Translations under genes and position numbers: made by a program | Assembly (NCBI GenBank): GCA_030066595.1 | Contig: JASJBI010000006.1 | Coordinates: 1-46,280 of the forward strand | Origin: Alphaproteobacteria bacterium | GTDB lineage: Bacteria; Pseudomonadota; Alphaproteobacteria; JAJFFI01 | Direction of reading: 5' to 3' | DNA: 46,280 nt | Shown: in pieces, positions 16,601-26,850 of the stretch | Layout: each line of letters starts with the position of its first letter | Position numbering within the stretch: the stretch's first letter is position 1 | The notes under the pieces: model-generated | What the model was told of the DNA's origin: nothing | The model's input: the letters and a program-made list of their open reading frames with translations, nothing else | Databases searched by the model: none

Positions 16601-17785
16601 GTGACGTCCGTGATGCGCGATCGGAGCGCAGGTCTCGCCGGCCGGTTCGTTCTGCTGCTGCAAAGCTGGCGCTGCCTTCTCCGCGGAGGTGCCGGGAATC
16701 GGCCTGTCTTGGTCGGCTTCCTCGGCGCATTCGCGATCGCCGCCCTTGCGCATGGGCCGAGCATGGCCCAGCAGGGTCGCCAGGCGGCACCGCAACCGGT
16801 GATCGTGGCGCTGGCCCGGATGGCCGAATTCGTCGATCGGGTGGAGGCCCTGGGCACGACCCGCGCCAACGAGACCGTGCGGATCTCGTCAAACGTGACC
16901 GAGAAGGTGGTCGAGATCCGCTTCGACAGCGGCCAGACCGTCTCTGCCGGACAGGTGCTGGTGGTGCTGCAGAAAGCGGAGGAGGAGGCCGAGCTGGCCG
17001 CCGCCGAAGCGGTGCTCGCCGAGCGGCGGCTGGCCTTCGAACGGGCCGAGAAGCTCGAGACCCGGAAGTTCACCGCGACGGCGCAGCTCGACGTCCGGCG
17101 CGCGGCGTTGCGCGAGGCCGAGGCCGACATCGAGGCCATCAAATCGCGCATCGCGGACCGGGTGCTGCGGGCGCCCTTCGGCGGCATCGTCGGCCTGCGC
17201 AACATCAGTGTGGGTGCGCTGGTCGAGCCCGGAGACCTGATCACGACCGTCGACGATCTGACCCTGATCAAAGTCGATTTCACGGTGCCGACGACCTATC
17301 TGGCGACGCTCAGGCAGGGCCTGCCGATCGTCGCCAAGGCGCGCGCCTTCGGCGACCGCAGCTTCGAGGGCGAGATCGCGAGCATCGGCACGCAGGTCGA
17401 TCCGGTCACGCGTTCGGTGGTCGCGCGGGCGATTCTGTCCAACGATGACGGCCTGCTGCGGCCGGGCCTGTTGATGACCATCGAGCTCTTGAAAAACCCG
17501 CGTCGCGGGATCGTCGTGCCGGAAGAGGCCCTGGTGCCCCGGGGCCGGCGCAACTACGTCTACGTGGTCGACGAGGACCAGGACAACACGGTCGTCCGGC
17601 GCGAGGTCGAGATCGGCGCCCGCCGGCCCGGCGAGGTCGAGATCGTCACGGGACTCGAAGAGGGCGAGAAGGTCATCAGCCGCGGCGCGATGCAGGTTCG
17701 CCCGGGCCAGAAGGTGGTCATCAAGTCGGTGGAAGAAGGCGGGGAACCGCTCCAGGATCTGTTGGGCTCGCGGGCCGGGGGCTGA
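16601..17785 (+). CDS. RND efflux periplasmic adaptor (membrane fusion protein)
   Basis: The adaptor links the inner membrane pump to an outer membrane channel. A hydrophobic leader (VLVGFLGAFAIAALAHG) is followed by the barrel-sandwich lipoyl half-motif SNVTEKVVEIRFDSGQTVSAGQVL. Next come a short alpha-hairpin (AEEEAELAAAEAVLAERR) and the second half-motif RAPFGGIVGLRNISVGALVEPGD, then the beta-barrel and membrane-proximal domains ending 'LEEGEKVISRGAMQVRPGQKV'. The short hairpin resembles MexH/AcrA-like minimal adaptors. The start is uncertain: GTG at 16601 or TTG at 16598 follow GGGGAGG; the frame is open from 16538. The pump gene follows after two bases. No outer membrane channel gene is present. 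Confidence 0.93.
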   Translation: MTSVMRDRSAGLAGRFVLLLQSWRCLLRGGAGNRPVLVGFLGAFAIAALAHGPSMAQQGRQAAPQPVIVALARMAEFVDRVEALGTTRANETVRISSNVTEKVVEIRFDSGQTVSAGQVLVVLQKAEEEAELAAAEAVLAERRLAFERAEKLETRKFTATAQLDVRRAALREAEADIEAIKSRIADRVLRAPFGGIVGLRNISVGALVEPGDLITTVDDLTLIKVDFTVPTTYLATLRQGLPIVAKARAFGDRSFEGEIASIGTQVDPVTRSVVARAILSNDDGLLRPGLLMTIELLKNPRRGIVVPEEALVPRGRRNYVYVVDEDQDNTVVRREVEIGARRPGEVEIVTGLEEGEKVISRGAMQVRPGQKVVIKSVEEGGEPLQDLLGSRAGG

Positions 17786-17787
17786 CG

Positions 17788-20700
17788 ATGGTTCTGTCCG
17801 ATCTGTCCGTCAAACGCCCGGTTTTCGCTTCCGTCATCAGCTTGCTGTTGATCGCCTTCGGGCTGGTCGCTTTCGAGCGCCTGCCGTTGCGCGAATACCC
17901 GGACATCGATCCGCCGATCGTCTCCATCGACACGTCGTATCCCGGCGCCGCCGCGAACGTGGTCGAGACCCGGATCACCGAGATCGTCGAGGATCGGATC
18001 GCCGGCGTCGAGGGCATCCGGTTCATCGAGTCGCGCAGCGAGGACGGGCGCTCGCGGATCACCGTCGAGTTCGACGTGGACCGCGACGTCGACGCCGCGG
18101 CCAATGACATCCGAGATCGGGTCGCGGGCATCCTCGACGAGTTGCCGGACGAGGCCGATCCGCCGGAGATCCAGAAGGTCGACTCGAACGACGACGTGAT
18201 CATGTGGCTGAACCTGGTCAGCGACCGCATGAGCGTTCTCGAGCTGACCGACTATGCCGAGCGTTATCTGGTGGACCGGTTCTCGGCGCTCGACGGCGTC
18301 GCCCGGGTGCGGGTCGGCGGCGGCCTCAGCTATGCCATGCGGGTATGGCTCGACCGCACCGCGCTGGCCGCCCGCGGCCTCACGGTCAACGATGTGGAGG
18401 ACGCGCTCAGGGCCGAGAACGTCGAGCTGCCCGCGGGCAGCATCGAGTCCAGCGAGCGCCAGTTCACGGTCCGCATGGAGCGCAGCTTCCGCACGCCCGA
18501 GGAGTTCGAGCGGCTGGTCCTGGGCCGCGGCCGGGACGGCTATCTGATCCGGCTGGGCGACGTCGCCCGCATCGAGAAAGGCGCCGTCGAGGATCGCACC
18601 TTCTTCCGCGGCAACGGCGTGCCCATGGTCGGCATCGGCACGATCAAGCAGTCGCAGGCCAACACGCTTGCCGTGACCAAGGCGGCGCGCGACGAAGCGG
18701 CGCGCCTCAATCCCACCCTGCCCGAGGGCATGGAGATCAAGCAGAGCTATGACAGCAGCATCTTTGTCCGCGGCGCGATCAACGAGGTCTACAAGACCCT
18801 GGCCATCGCCGTCGGCCTGGTGATCCTGGTGATCTTCCTGTTCCTCGGCAGCGTGCGGGCGATGCTGGTGCCGGCGGTCACCGTGCCGGTCTCCTTGGTT
18901 GCCTCCTTCATCGTGCTCTACATCCTCGGCTTCTCGATCAACCTGCTGACCCTTCTGGCGCTGGTGCTGGCGATCGGCCTGGTCGTCGATGACGCCATCG
19001 TGGTGCTGGAGAACATTCACCGGCGCATGGCCGCCGGCGAGACGCCGCTGGTCGCGGCTTTCAAGGGCGCGCGCCAGGTCGCCTTCGCCGTTGTCGCGAC
19101 CACGCTGGTCCTGGTTGCGGTGTTCGTGCCGATCGCTTTCCTGCAGGGCGACGTCGGGCGGCTGTTCTCCGAGTTCGCGCTGACCATGGCGGCGGCGGTC
19201 GCGTTCTCGAGCATCGTCGCGCTGACGCTCTCGCCGATGATCGCGTCCAAGATCCTGAAGTCGGACGCCGGCGGGTCCCTGGTGGCGCGAACGGTGAGCC
19301 GCAGCGTCGGCGCGGTGCAGAAGGGGTACAGCCGCGCGTTGACCTGGACCCTGCGCCGCCCGGCCACGATCGGCCTTGCCATGCTCTTGATCCTCGTCGG
19401 CGCCTTCACCCTGTTCCAGCGGATCCCGACCGAATACGCGCCGAAGGAGGATCGCGGTGCCTTCTATCTGCTGGTCAACGGCCCGGAAGGCGCGTCGTTC
19501 GAGCATATGGAAGAATACATGGACGAGATCGAGCGGCGGCTGATGCCGCTGGTCGAGAACGGCGAATTCATCCGCCTCCTGGTTCGCGCGCCGCGGGGCT
19601 TCGGCAACATCGAAGTCTTCAACAACGGGATCGTCATTATCCTGATGAACGACTGGGCGAAGCGCCGCTCCGGCTGGACCATCATGCAGGACGTCCGCGC
19701 CCGGGTGAGTGACCTGCCCGGCGTGCGCGCCTTTCCGGTGATGCGCCAGGGCTTCGGCGCCCGGCTGCGCAAGCCGGTCCAGTTCGTGATCGGCGGCGGC
19801 ACCTATGACGAGCTGACCCAATGGCGCGACACGCTGATCGGCCAGATCCAGGAGAACAATCCGGGCCTGGTCGGCATCGACTACGACTACAAGGAGACCA
19901 AGCCTCAGCTCAGGGTGGTGATCGACCGGGATCGGGCCGGCGATCTCGGCGTGACGATCGGGAATGTGGGCCGTACGCTCGAAACCATTCTGGGATCGCG
20001 GCGGGTGACCACATATATCGACGCCGGCGAGGAGTATGACGTGATCCTGGAAGGCGAGCGCGAGGCCCAGCGCACCGCCAGCAACGTCGAGAACATCTAT
20101 GTGCGCTCCAGCCGGTCCAACCAGCTCATTCCGCTCTCCAACCTGATCAAGATCGAGGAGTTCGCCGACTCGCAGACGCTCAACCGGTACAACCGGGTGC
20201 GGGCGATCACGATCGAAGCGAACCTCGCCGACGGCTACACCCTGGGCGAGGCGCTCAAATTCCTGGAAGGCCTGGCCCGCGAACACCTGCCGGAGACCGC
20301 GATCATCGACTACAAGGGCGAGTCCCAGGACTTCCGCTCGGCCGGCGACTCCCTTCTGTTCGTCTTCCTGTTGGGCATCGTGGTCGTGTTTCTGGTGCTT
20401 GCCGCCCAGTTCGAGAGTTATATCCATCCGTTGGTGATTATGCTGACCGTGCCGCTGGCCATGGGCGGCGCGTTGCTGGGTCTTTTCCTGACCGGAGGCA
20501 CGCTCAATATCTACAGCCAGATCGGACTTGTCATGCTGGTCGGTCTCGCGGCCAAGAACGGGATTCTCATCGTCGAGTTCGCCAACCAGCTCCGTGATCA
20601 GGGGATGGCGTTGCGCGAGGCCATCGTCGAGGCTTCGGAGACCCGACTCCGCCCGATCGTGATGACCGGGATCACCACCGCGGCCGGCTCGGTTCCGCTG

Positions 20701-20943
20701 ATTCTCGCCTCGGGTGCCGGCGCCGAGACCCGCATCGTGATCGGCACCGTCGTTCTGTCCGGCGTGATCGCGGCCACGGCCTTCACGGTGTTCGTCATCC
20801 CCGCCGCCTATTCCTTGCTCGCCCGCTGGACCGGCTCACCGGGCGACACCGAGCGTCGCCTGCGCGCCGAGCTCACGCGCGACGGCGCGGAACGGGTGTC
20901 CCCGGTCGGCCGCGATCTCGCCGATCGGCCGGCCGCCGAGTAG
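17788..20943 (+). CDS. RND-family multidrug efflux permease
   Basis: This 1051-residue protein is a full AcrB-type proton-driven inner membrane pump. It opens with LSVKRPVFASVISLLLIAFG and has two groups of membrane helices with large periplasmic loops. The proton-relay aspartates are in GLVVDDAIVVLENI near residue 401. The second half repeats the layout with 'VGLAAKNGILIVEFANQLRDQG'. Start spacing of two bases after the adaptor shows an operon. Its membership among hydrophobe/amphiphile exporters is clear; the substrate is not. Confidence 0.96.
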   Translation: MVLSDLSVKRPVFASVISLLLIAFGLVAFERLPLREYPDIDPPIVSIDTSYPGAAANVVETRITEIVEDRIAGVEGIRFIESRSEDGRSRITVEFDVDRDVDAAANDIRDRVAGILDELPDEADPPEIQKVDSNDDVIMWLNLVSDRMSVLELTDYAERYLVDRFSALDGVARVRVGGGLSYAMRVWLDRTALAARGLTVNDVEDALRAENVELPAGSIESSERQFTVRMERSFRTPEEFERLVLGRGRDGYLIRLGDVARIEKGAVEDRTFFRGNGVPMVGIGTIKQSQANTLAVTKAARDEAARLNPTLPEGMEIKQSYDSSIFVRGAINEVYKTLAIAVGLVILVIFLFLGSVRAMLVPAVTVPVSLVASFIVLYILGFSINLLTLLALVLAIGLVVDDAIVVLENIHRRMAAGETPLVAAFKGARQVAFAVVATTLVLVAVFVPIAFLQGDVGRLFSEFALTMAAAVAFSSIVALTLSPMIASKILKSDAGGSLVARTVSRSVGAVQKGYSRALTWTLRRPATIGLAMLLILVGAFTLFQRIPTEYAPKEDRGAFYLLVNGPEGASFEHMEEYMDEIERRLMPLVENGEFIRLLVRAPRGFGNIEVFNNGIVIILMNDWAKRRSGWTIMQDVRARVSDLPGVRAFPVMRQGFGARLRKPVQFVIGGGTYDELTQWRDTLIGQIQENNPGLVGIDYDYKETKPQLRVVIDRDRAGDLGVTIGNVGRTLETILGSRRVTTYIDAGEEYDVILEGEREAQRTASNVENIYVRSSRSNQLIPLSNLIKIEEFADSQTLNRYNRVRAITIEANLADGYTLGEALKFLEGLAREHLPETAIIDYKGESQDFRSAGDSLLFVFLLGIVVVFLVLAAQFESYIHPLVIMLTVPLAMGGALLGLFLTGGTLNIYSQIGLVMLVGLAAKNGILIVEFANQLRDQGMALREAIVEASETRLRPIVMTGITTAAGSVPLILASGAGAETRIVIGTVVLSGVIAATAFTVFVIPAAYSLLARWTGSPGDTERRLRAELTRDGAERVSPVGRDLADRPAAE

Positions 20944-21186
20944 ACGGCAAGCGTGACAATCGTCCACTTTAAATGACCGGTCTCGATCGCTATCTATCCT
21001 GAAATCGCGGCGAGGATGGCTCCAAGTATTGGGCTGTTTGGCGACTGAGCCGGTCAGACCGCTCCGTCCGGCGTACCTTCAAGCTTTCGGCCCAACGACA
21101 GTAGCGCCTGGCGTGCGAATGCTGTCGCAACCTTGCTGGCATGACCAGCACGCCGCTCGGAAGGCTTCCACGACGGGTGGACCCCT
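20944..21186. other. Intergenic region after the RND pump, no gene
   Basis: About 240 bases with a small hairpin, TGCTGG-CATGA-CCAGCA (21134-21150), and no T-run. No promoter can be placed with confidence. It likely carries the end of the pump transcript and the leader of the 530-residue gene. Confidence 0.3.
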
Positions 21187-22779
21187 GTGCAAACGACTGC
21201 AAAACAAAAACAACTGGCAGAAGACGACAGCGGACTGGCAGGCCATCCGCCTGGCGCGCCGCATCTTGCGCCAGTTCAGAGCGTCGAGCCCGTTGCCGGC
21301 GGCCCGATCGACGAAGCGATCCGGATCCGGGACCTGCATCAGTTCGAGATCAAGCTGCACTATCCGCCGCGCCGGGACAAACCGGTCACGACCTACGATC
21401 TGGAGTGCTACATCTTCGTTCCGCACGGCCTTGGAATCCATCGCGCCAACTATTCCAAGGACCGATTCTACGACGATCTGCAGACCCATATCCGGTTCAA
21501 GACCCCCTCGATCTCGCTGACGGAAATCGTTGCAGGGCCGGAGAGTCCGCTGGTCAAGCTGGAGGCCAGCGCCGGCGCGCTTGCCGAAGCCGGCCGCAAC
21601 GCGGACATCGGCGTATTTGAGTACCGGCTCAAGCTGTTCTGCTGCATCCTGCAAAGCTCGCTCAGGGATTTTGTCGCCTTCATCGTCGAGACCAAGGATG
21701 CGGACGACCGCGGCCGCCTGGTACAGCAGTACCTGCGCGCCGCCGGGGAGATCGCCGAGGCCTTTCGCGCCTTGCGGTCACGGGTTCTTCTGCCGGCCGT
21801 GCCGCGCGAAGCGCGCGACATGTACGCCTTCGGCGATGAGTATGTCAGCCTGCAAATCGAGCGGAATTCCTATGACCTGCTCCGGCATCTCCGGGACGCC
21901 AACGGCTCGGCGCCGCGCAAGGGCCGGCGGAGGATCAGGGATCTCATCGCCCGCGAGGTGCGCTACCGCGAAGACCGGGAATACCCCTCGATCCCGACCG
22001 ACAAGAGCGACAATGAGCAACTGATCTTCCGGCGCAATGTGCTGAAAAAGTACATGCAGAACGTCCTGTTCCTGGATACCAGGACCCGGCACGAGGGCCA
22101 GGTGCTCGAACATGGTCTCTTCGGCATCGCCGCCGGCATCTCGATGCTGTTCGCGACCGCCGTGCTGTTCGTCTCGCAGTCTCTCTACGGGGCGCTGTCG
22201 CTGCCGGTCTTCGTGGCGCTGGTCATCGGCTACATGTTCAAGGACCGGATCAAGGAGATGCTGCGGGTGTATTTCTCGCGCAAGGTGTCCGGCGTCCTGT
22301 TCGATCACAAGACCCGCATCTATCGCGGGCCCAGTCACCCGATCGGGCAGTGCCGGGAGAGCTTCGACTTCGTCGACGAGGCCGCGGTACCGGATCGCAT
22401 CATGAAGATCAGGGACCGTGATCACATCACGGAGATCGAGAGCGACTGGGTGAGCGAAGACATTCTCCGCTACCGCAAACGGATCAAGCTGTCTTCCCGC
22501 GCAATTTCGGCGGCCTACCGCGATATCGATACGGATGGCATCAACGACATCATGCGCTTCAACGTGGCCGCGTTCACCCGGCGCATGGGCGACCCGCGCA
22601 AGGAGCTGTTCGTCCTGGACGAAGACGACTACCGCCGGGTCAAGGCCGAACGCGTCTATCACCTCAACATGGTCCTGCGGTACGGCGGCGACGACCGGGT
22701 CCGCTACAAGCGCCTGCGCATCGTTCTGAACCGGCGCAGGATCAAGCGCATCGAGACGGTCTCAGTCGAGGACGAATAG
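21187..22779 (+). CDS. Large membrane-anchored protein of unknown function, 530 residues
   Basis: The protein has no signal peptide. Residues 1-310 are soluble and rich in charged residues. They include a beta-rich segment (FEIKLHYPPRRDKPVTTYDLECYIFVP), a helical segment (YRLKLFCCILQSSLRDFVAFIVETKD) and many Arg/Asp. Two membrane helices follow at roughly 312-332 and 336-350 (IAAGISMLFATAVLFVS, then LSLPVFVALVIGYMF) with a very short turn. The last 175 residues are again soluble and charged, ending 'LRIVLNRRRIKRIETVSVEDE'. Both soluble parts therefore should face the cytoplasm. I recognise no domain. The start is a GTG at 21187; composition suggests a genuine gene over its full length, and no competing frame explains it. 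Neighbours are an RND pump and leuC. Confidence 0.85.
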   Translation: MQTTAKQKQLAEDDSGLAGHPPGAPHLAPVQSVEPVAGGPIDEAIRIRDLHQFEIKLHYPPRRDKPVTTYDLECYIFVPHGLGIHRANYSKDRFYDDLQTHIRFKTPSISLTEIVAGPESPLVKLEASAGALAEAGRNADIGVFEYRLKLFCCILQSSLRDFVAFIVETKDADDRGRLVQQYLRAAGEIAEAFRALRSRVLLPAVPREARDMYAFGDEYVSLQIERNSYDLLRHLRDANGSAPRKGRRRIRDLIAREVRYREDREYPSIPTDKSDNEQLIFRRNVLKKYMQNVLFLDTRTRHEGQVLEHGLFGIAAGISMLFATAVLFVSQSLYGALSLPVFVALVIGYMFKDRIKEMLRVYFSRKVSGVLFDHKTRIYRGPSHPIGQCRESFDFVDEAAVPDRIMKIRDRDHITEIESDWVSEDILRYRKRIKLSSRAISAAYRDIDTDGINDIMRFNVAAFTRRMGDPRKELFVLDEDDYRRVKAERVYHLNMVLRYGGDDRVRYKRLRIVLNRRRIKRIETVSVEDE

Positions 22780-22909
22780 GCCTGCGGATCACCCAATTCG
22801 GCATGACGCCGCGGCACTTCAGGATGATTGATTGCCTGGCGCGAAGCGGGTAGTGGTAGCGCCCGCGGGTGGGGCCCGCCGTCTGCCGCTAGGCGAGGAG
22901 CACGTTGCG

Positions 22910-24316
22910 ATGAGCACGCCCAAGACCCTGTTCGACAAGATCTGGGAGAGCCATGTCGTCGACCGCCAGGACGACGGCACCTGTCTGATCTATATCGACC
23001 GGCATCTGGTGCACGAGGTTACCAGCCCGCAGGCCTTCGAGGGGTTGCGGGTGGCTGGCCGCGAGGTGCGCCGCCCAAACGCCACCCTGGCCGTGGCCGA
23101 CCACAACGTGCCGACCACGGACCGCTCCAAGGGCATCGCCGAGCCCGACTCGCGGCTGCAGGTCGAGACCCTGGAGAAGAACTGCGCCGAGTTCGGCATC
23201 GAATACTTCTCCATGGCCGACATCCGCCAAGGCATCGTGCATATCATCGGGCCCGAGCAGGGCATGACCCAGCCCGGCATGACCATCGTCTGCGGCGATT
23301 CGCACACCTCGACCCACGGCGCCTTCGGCGCGCTGGCCTTCGGCATCGGCACGTCCGAGGTTGAGCATGTGCTGGCCACCCAGACCCTGCTGCAGCAACC
23401 GCTCAAGAACATGCGCATCACGGTGGAGGGCGCCCTCGGCTTCGGCGTCGGGCCCAAGGACCTGATCCTTGCGATCATCGGCGAAATCGGCACCGCCGGC
23501 GGCACCGGCCATGTGATCGAATATGCCGGCGAAGCGGTCCGCGCGCTCTCGATGGAAGGGCGCATGACGGTCTGCAACATGACCATCGAGGCGGGCGCGC
23601 GAGCCGGGCTGATCGCGCCGGACGAGACCACTTTCAACTACATCATGGGCCGTCCTATGGCGCCCAAGGCCGGTGCCTGGGAGCAGGCAGTGGCGTACTG
23701 GCGCACGCTGCCCTCGGACGAGGGCGCGCGCTATGACAAGGAGGTCACCCTGCGCGCCGCTGATATCGCCCCGCAGGTGACCTGGGGCACCAGCCCGGAG
23801 GCGGTCCTCCCGGTCACCGCCGCCGTGCCGGATCCGGCAAACGCCCGGGACGAGAACCAGCGCCGCTCGTGGGAGCGCGCGCTCGCCTATATGGGGCTCA
23901 CCCCGGGCACGCCGCTCGCTGAGCTCAAGGTCGATCGGGTGTTCATCGGCTCTTGCACCAACGGTCGCATCGAGGATCTGCGACAGGTGGCCGAAATCGT
24001 GAAGGACCGCAAAGTCGCGGACCATGTCGGCGCGATGGTGGTGCCGGGCTCGGGACTGGTTAAGGAGCAGGCCGAGCAGGAAGGGCTCGACCGGATCTTC
24101 ACGGAAGCCGGTTTCGAATGGCGCGAACCCGGCTGTTCGATGTGCCTGGCCATGAACGCGGATCGGCTGGCCCCCGGCGAACGCTGCGCATCGACTTCCA
24201 ACCGCAACTTCGAGGGCCGGCAGGGCCGCGGCGGCCGCACCCACTTGATGAGCCCGGCCATGGCCGCCGCCGCCGCTGTGGCCGGCCGCCTTGCCGACGT
24301 GCGGGAGCTTGGCTGA
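22910..24316 (+). CDS. leuC: 3-isopropylmalate dehydratase large subunit LeuC
   Basis: LeuC with LeuD isomerises 2-isopropylmalate to 3-isopropylmalate in leucine synthesis, using a 4Fe-4S cluster. The 468-residue length is normal. Cluster ligands are visible in GSCTNGR (near residue 348) and in CSMCLAMN (near 408 and 411). Other aconitase-family motifs are [20 protein letters not shown] and [15 protein letters not shown]. The ATG at 22910 follows GGCGAGGAG; an upstream in-frame ATG at 22832 gives an unlikely leader. In Alphaproteobacteria leuC usually follows rplS; here 9.7 kb intervene. Confidence 0.98.
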   Translation: MSTPKTLFDKIWESHVVDRQDDGTCLIYIDRHLVHEVTSPQAFEGLRVAGREVRRPNATLAVADHNVPTTDRSKGIAEPDSRLQVETLEKNCAEFGIEYFSMADIRQGIVHIIGPEQGMTQPGMTIVCGDSHTSTHGAFGALAFGIGTSEVEHVLATQTLLQQPLKNMRITVEGALGFGVGPKDLILAIIGEIGTAGGTGHVIEYAGEAVRALSMEGRMTVCNMTIEAGARAGLIAPDETTFNYIMGRPMAPKAGAWEQAVAYWRTLPSDEGARYDKEVTLRAADIAPQVTWGTSPEAVLPVTAAVPDPANARDENQRRSWERALAYMGLTPGTPLAELKVDRVFIGSCTNGRIEDLRQVAEIVKDRKVADHVGAMVVPGSGLVKEQAEQEGLDRIFTEAGFEWREPGCSMCLAMNADRLAPGERCASTSNRNFEGRQGRGGRTHLMSPAMAAAAAVAGRLADVRELG

Positions 24317-24508
24317 GCAACACGGCGTGCCGCGATCGATGGCCCATAGCGTTTGGCCGCCGTCACCCGTCACACCCAAGCCACAGCGGATTTGATTCCA
24401 TATCGCGCAATAGTGCTCTAGGCTGCCGGCCGATCCGGCGAGCACGGCGGAACCCTCGCGCCCTGGCGAAAAGGGCCCGCAGGACAAGACAAAAAGGGGG
24501 GACTGGCA

Positions 24509-24913
24509 ATGCAGTACGCGGGGTTTCTGCGCCGGATGGTGGCGGCCATCGTTGACGCGATCATTGTTTATCCGGTTGTTTTTGCCGTGACCTTTGTGAC
24601 CGGCGGCAGCGTGGACATGGACACCAGTCAGCTCAATCCGTTGGCTTTGCTGTTAGAGATCGTGATCCTGTGGCTCTATTTCGCCCTGTTCGAGTGCTCG
24701 CAAAAGCGGGCGACGCTGGGCAAGATGGCGATCGGTATTGTGGTGACCGACTTGGAAGGCGACCGGATTTCCTTCGGGCGCGCGACCGGACGCACCTTTG
24801 GCAAGGTTCTGTCCGCGGCGATCGTGCTGGTCGGCTTTGCCATGGCCGCCTTCACAGCGCGGAAACAGGCATTGCACGACATGATGGCTGGGACGCTGGT
24901 GGTCGTGAGGTAG
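24509..24913 (+). CDS. RDD-family membrane protein between leuC and leuD
   Basis: The 134-residue protein has the RDD layout: an N-terminal Arg-rich start ([21 protein letters not shown]) with R and D in the first helix, a middle helix, and the signature [16 protein letters not shown] near the C terminus. RDD proteins are inner membrane proteins with proposed transport roles. It is preceded by 'AAGGGGGGACTGGCA', a good ribosome binding site, and leuD follows 44 bases later, so it likely belongs to the leu operon. The insertion of a membrane gene here is not part of the leucine pathway itself. Confidence 0.9.
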   Translation: MQYAGFLRRMVAAIVDAIIVYPVVFAVTFVTGGSVDMDTSQLNPLALLLEIVILWLYFALFECSQKRATLGKMAIGIVVTDLEGDRISFGRATGRTFGKVLSAAIVLVGFAMAAFTARKQALHDMMAGTLVVVR

Positions 24914-24957
24914 CAGAGCATGGCCCGGCCCGAGGCCTGTTAGAGAGGAGTTCAAAA

Positions 24958-25569
24958 GTGGACAAATTCGTCACGCTGACCGGTGTCGCGGCGCCGCTGG
25001 ACATGATCAACGTCGATACCGACCAGATCATTCCGAAGCAGTTCCTGACCACGATAGAGCGCACGGGCCTGGGAAAGGGGCTGTTCTTCGATCTGCGCCA
25101 TGACGCTGACGGCAACGAGACGCCGGATTTCGTGCTCAACAAGCCCGCGTATCAAGATGCCAAGCTCCTGATCGCCGGCGAGAATTTCGGCTGCGGCTCG
25201 TCCCGTGAGCACGCGCCCTGGGCGCTTCTCGATTTCGGCATCCGCTGCGTCATCGCCCCATCCTTCGCCGATATTTTTTTCAACAACTGCTTCAAGAACG
25301 GGATTCTGCCGATCACCCTGCCTGCAGCCCAGGTCGACGATCTGATGTCCCAGGCGGCGGCCGGCGCCAACGCGACCTTCACCGTCGATCTGGAAGCCCA
25401 GACCATCGCCACGCCCGACGGCGGAAGCGTCGCCTTCGAGGTCGATCCTTTTCGCAAACATTGCCTGCTCAACGGCCTCGACGACATCGGCCTGACGCTG
25501 CAGAAGGGCGCGGCCATCGATCGGTTCGAGGACCAGCAGAAGCTGTCGCAGCCGTGGCTGCACCGCTAG
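24958..25569 (+). CDS. leuD: 3-isopropylmalate dehydratase small subunit LeuD
   Basis: The 203-residue swivelling subunit of isopropylmalate isomerase contains [13 protein letters not shown] and the substrate-binding [17 protein letters not shown] motif, then [11 protein letters not shown]. The start is a GTG at 24958, after AGAGAGGAG. Longer frames in this reading frame run into the RDD gene and are not real. It works with LeuC upstream and LeuB downstream. Confidence 0.98.
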   Translation: MDKFVTLTGVAAPLDMINVDTDQIIPKQFLTTIERTGLGKGLFFDLRHDADGNETPDFVLNKPAYQDAKLLIAGENFGCGSSREHAPWALLDFGIRCVIAPSFADIFFNNCFKNGILPITLPAAQVDDLMSQAAAGANATFTVDLEAQTIATPDGGSVAFEVDPFRKHCLLNGLDDIGLTLQKGAAIDRFEDQQKLSQPWLHR

Positions 25570-25634
25570 CGGCGCCCGCCCGCCGCGGCTGACTCTCAGC
25601 GCGTCTTTCTCCTTCGAAACACAGGATCCCAGGT

Positions 25635-26747
25635 ATGGCTGCCAACAAGAAACTTCTCGTCCTTCCGGGCGACGGCATCGGCCCCGAGGCGACACGCCAG
25701 GTCATGCGCGTCGTGGACTGGTTCGACAAGCACCGCGCCCTGCGGTTCGACGTGTCGGATGGCTTGGTGGGCGGCGCCGCCTATGACGCCCACCGCGTCC
25801 CGCTCACGGACGAGACGCTCGCCGACGCGCTGTCGGCCGACGCGGTGCTGTTCGGCGCCGTCGGCGGGCCCGACTGGGACGATCTGCCGTTCGAGCTGCG
25901 CCCCGAACGGGGACTGCTGCGGCTCAGAAAGGAGATGCAGCTCTATGCCAATCTCCGCCCCGCCATGGTGTTTCCGGCCATGGCCGAGGCGTCCAGCCTG
26001 AAGCCGGATCTGGTCCGCGGCCTGGACATCATGATCGTGCGCGAGCTGACCGGCGGGATCTATTTCGGCGAACCGCGCGGCATCGAGGAGCTGCCCGACG
26101 GGACCCGGCGCGGCGTCAACACGCAGGTCTACACGACGCCCGAGATCCAGAGGGTCGCCCGTGTCGCCTTCGAGCTGGCCAAAAAGCGGGACAACCGGGT
26201 GTGCTCGGTCGAGAAGTCGAACGTGATGGAAAGCGGTCAGCTCTGGCGCGAGGAGGTGCAGGCGTTGCGCGACGCCGAGTATCCGGAGGTCGAGCTGTCG
26301 CACATGTACGCCGATAACTGCGCCATGCAGCTGGTGCGCCAGCCCAAGCAGTTCGACGTGATCGTGACGGACAATCTGTTCGGCGATCTCTTGTCTGACG
26401 CCGCGGCCATGCTGACCGGCTCGCTGGGCATGCTGCCCAGCGCATCGATCGGCGATCCCGACGAGAGCGGATTCCGCCGCGGTCTCTACGAGCCGGTGCA
26501 CGGTAGCGCACCGGACATCGCCGGACAGGACCAGGCGAACCCGATGGCCATGCTGCTCAGCTTCGCGATGCTGTTGCGCTATTCCTTCGACCTGGGCGAG
26601 GAGGCGGCCCTGATCGAACAGGCGGCGGAGAACGTCCTGGCGAGCGGCATGCGCACCGCGGACATCATGCAGCCGGGTCTGGCCAAGGTCTCGACCACGG
26701 TGATGGGAGACAGCCTGCTGCGCGAGCTGGACAAGCTTGCAACCTGA
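25635..26747 (+). CDS. leuB: 3-isopropylmalate dehydrogenase LeuB
   Basis: LeuB oxidatively decarboxylates 3-isopropylmalate with NAD+. The 370-residue protein has the nucleotide opening '[16 protein letters not shown]', the substrate segment [13 protein letters not shown], metal-binding Asp residues in [14 protein letters not shown] and the adenosine loop [12 protein letters not shown]. It is the third enzyme gene of this leucine cluster. In related genomes asd follows directly; here a second accessory block separates them. Confidence 0.98.
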   Translation: MAANKKLLVLPGDGIGPEATRQVMRVVDWFDKHRALRFDVSDGLVGGAAYDAHRVPLTDETLADALSADAVLFGAVGGPDWDDLPFELRPERGLLRLRKEMQLYANLRPAMVFPAMAEASSLKPDLVRGLDIMIVRELTGGIYFGEPRGIEELPDGTRRGVNTQVYTTPEIQRVARVAFELAKKRDNRVCSVEKSNVMESGQLWREEVQALRDAEYPEVELSHMYADNCAMQLVRQPKQFDVIVTDNLFGDLLSDAAAMLTGSLGMLPSASIGDPDESGFRRGLYEPVHGSAPDIAGQDQANPMAMLLSFAMLLRYSFDLGEEAALIEQAAENVLASGMRTADIMQPGLAKVSTTVMGDSLLRELDKLAT

Positions 26748-26787
26748 AATCCCTCGCGGGGAGAACCTCTTATCACGGCTGCGTGAT

Positions 26788-26817
26788 TTGACCCCGACCT
26801 CACTTCTCGCATACGCT
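26788..26817 (+). promoter_or_regulatory. Promoter of the 57-residue exported peptide gene
   Basis: TTGACC (26788-26793) and TACGCT (26812-26817) are 18 bases apart; taking ATACGC as the -10 makes it 17. The gene's start codon at 26851 is about 27 bases past the expected transcription start, preceded by TAAAGGAGAAAG. This makes the small gene independent of leuB. Confidence 0.55.
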
Positions 26818-26850
26818 TTCGTTGCGAACCTCCTAAAGGAGAAAGCTCCA

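Noticed and set aside
17560..20427. A 955-codon open frame on the minus strand across the RND pump
   Set aside because: It is antisense to a full-length, motif-rich pump gene. Its composition (Asp, His, Arg, Gln, Gly runs) is the usual mirror of GC-rich coding DNA.
22780..22909. Leucine leader peptide or attenuator before leuC
   Set aside because: There are short GC-rich stems but no run of Leu codons in a short frame and no clear terminator/antiterminator pair.
26737..26850. Longer start for the 57-residue peptide gene
   Set aside because: It would overlap leuB and put a non-leader sequence ahead of a clear signal peptide, and it lies upstream of the predicted promoter start.
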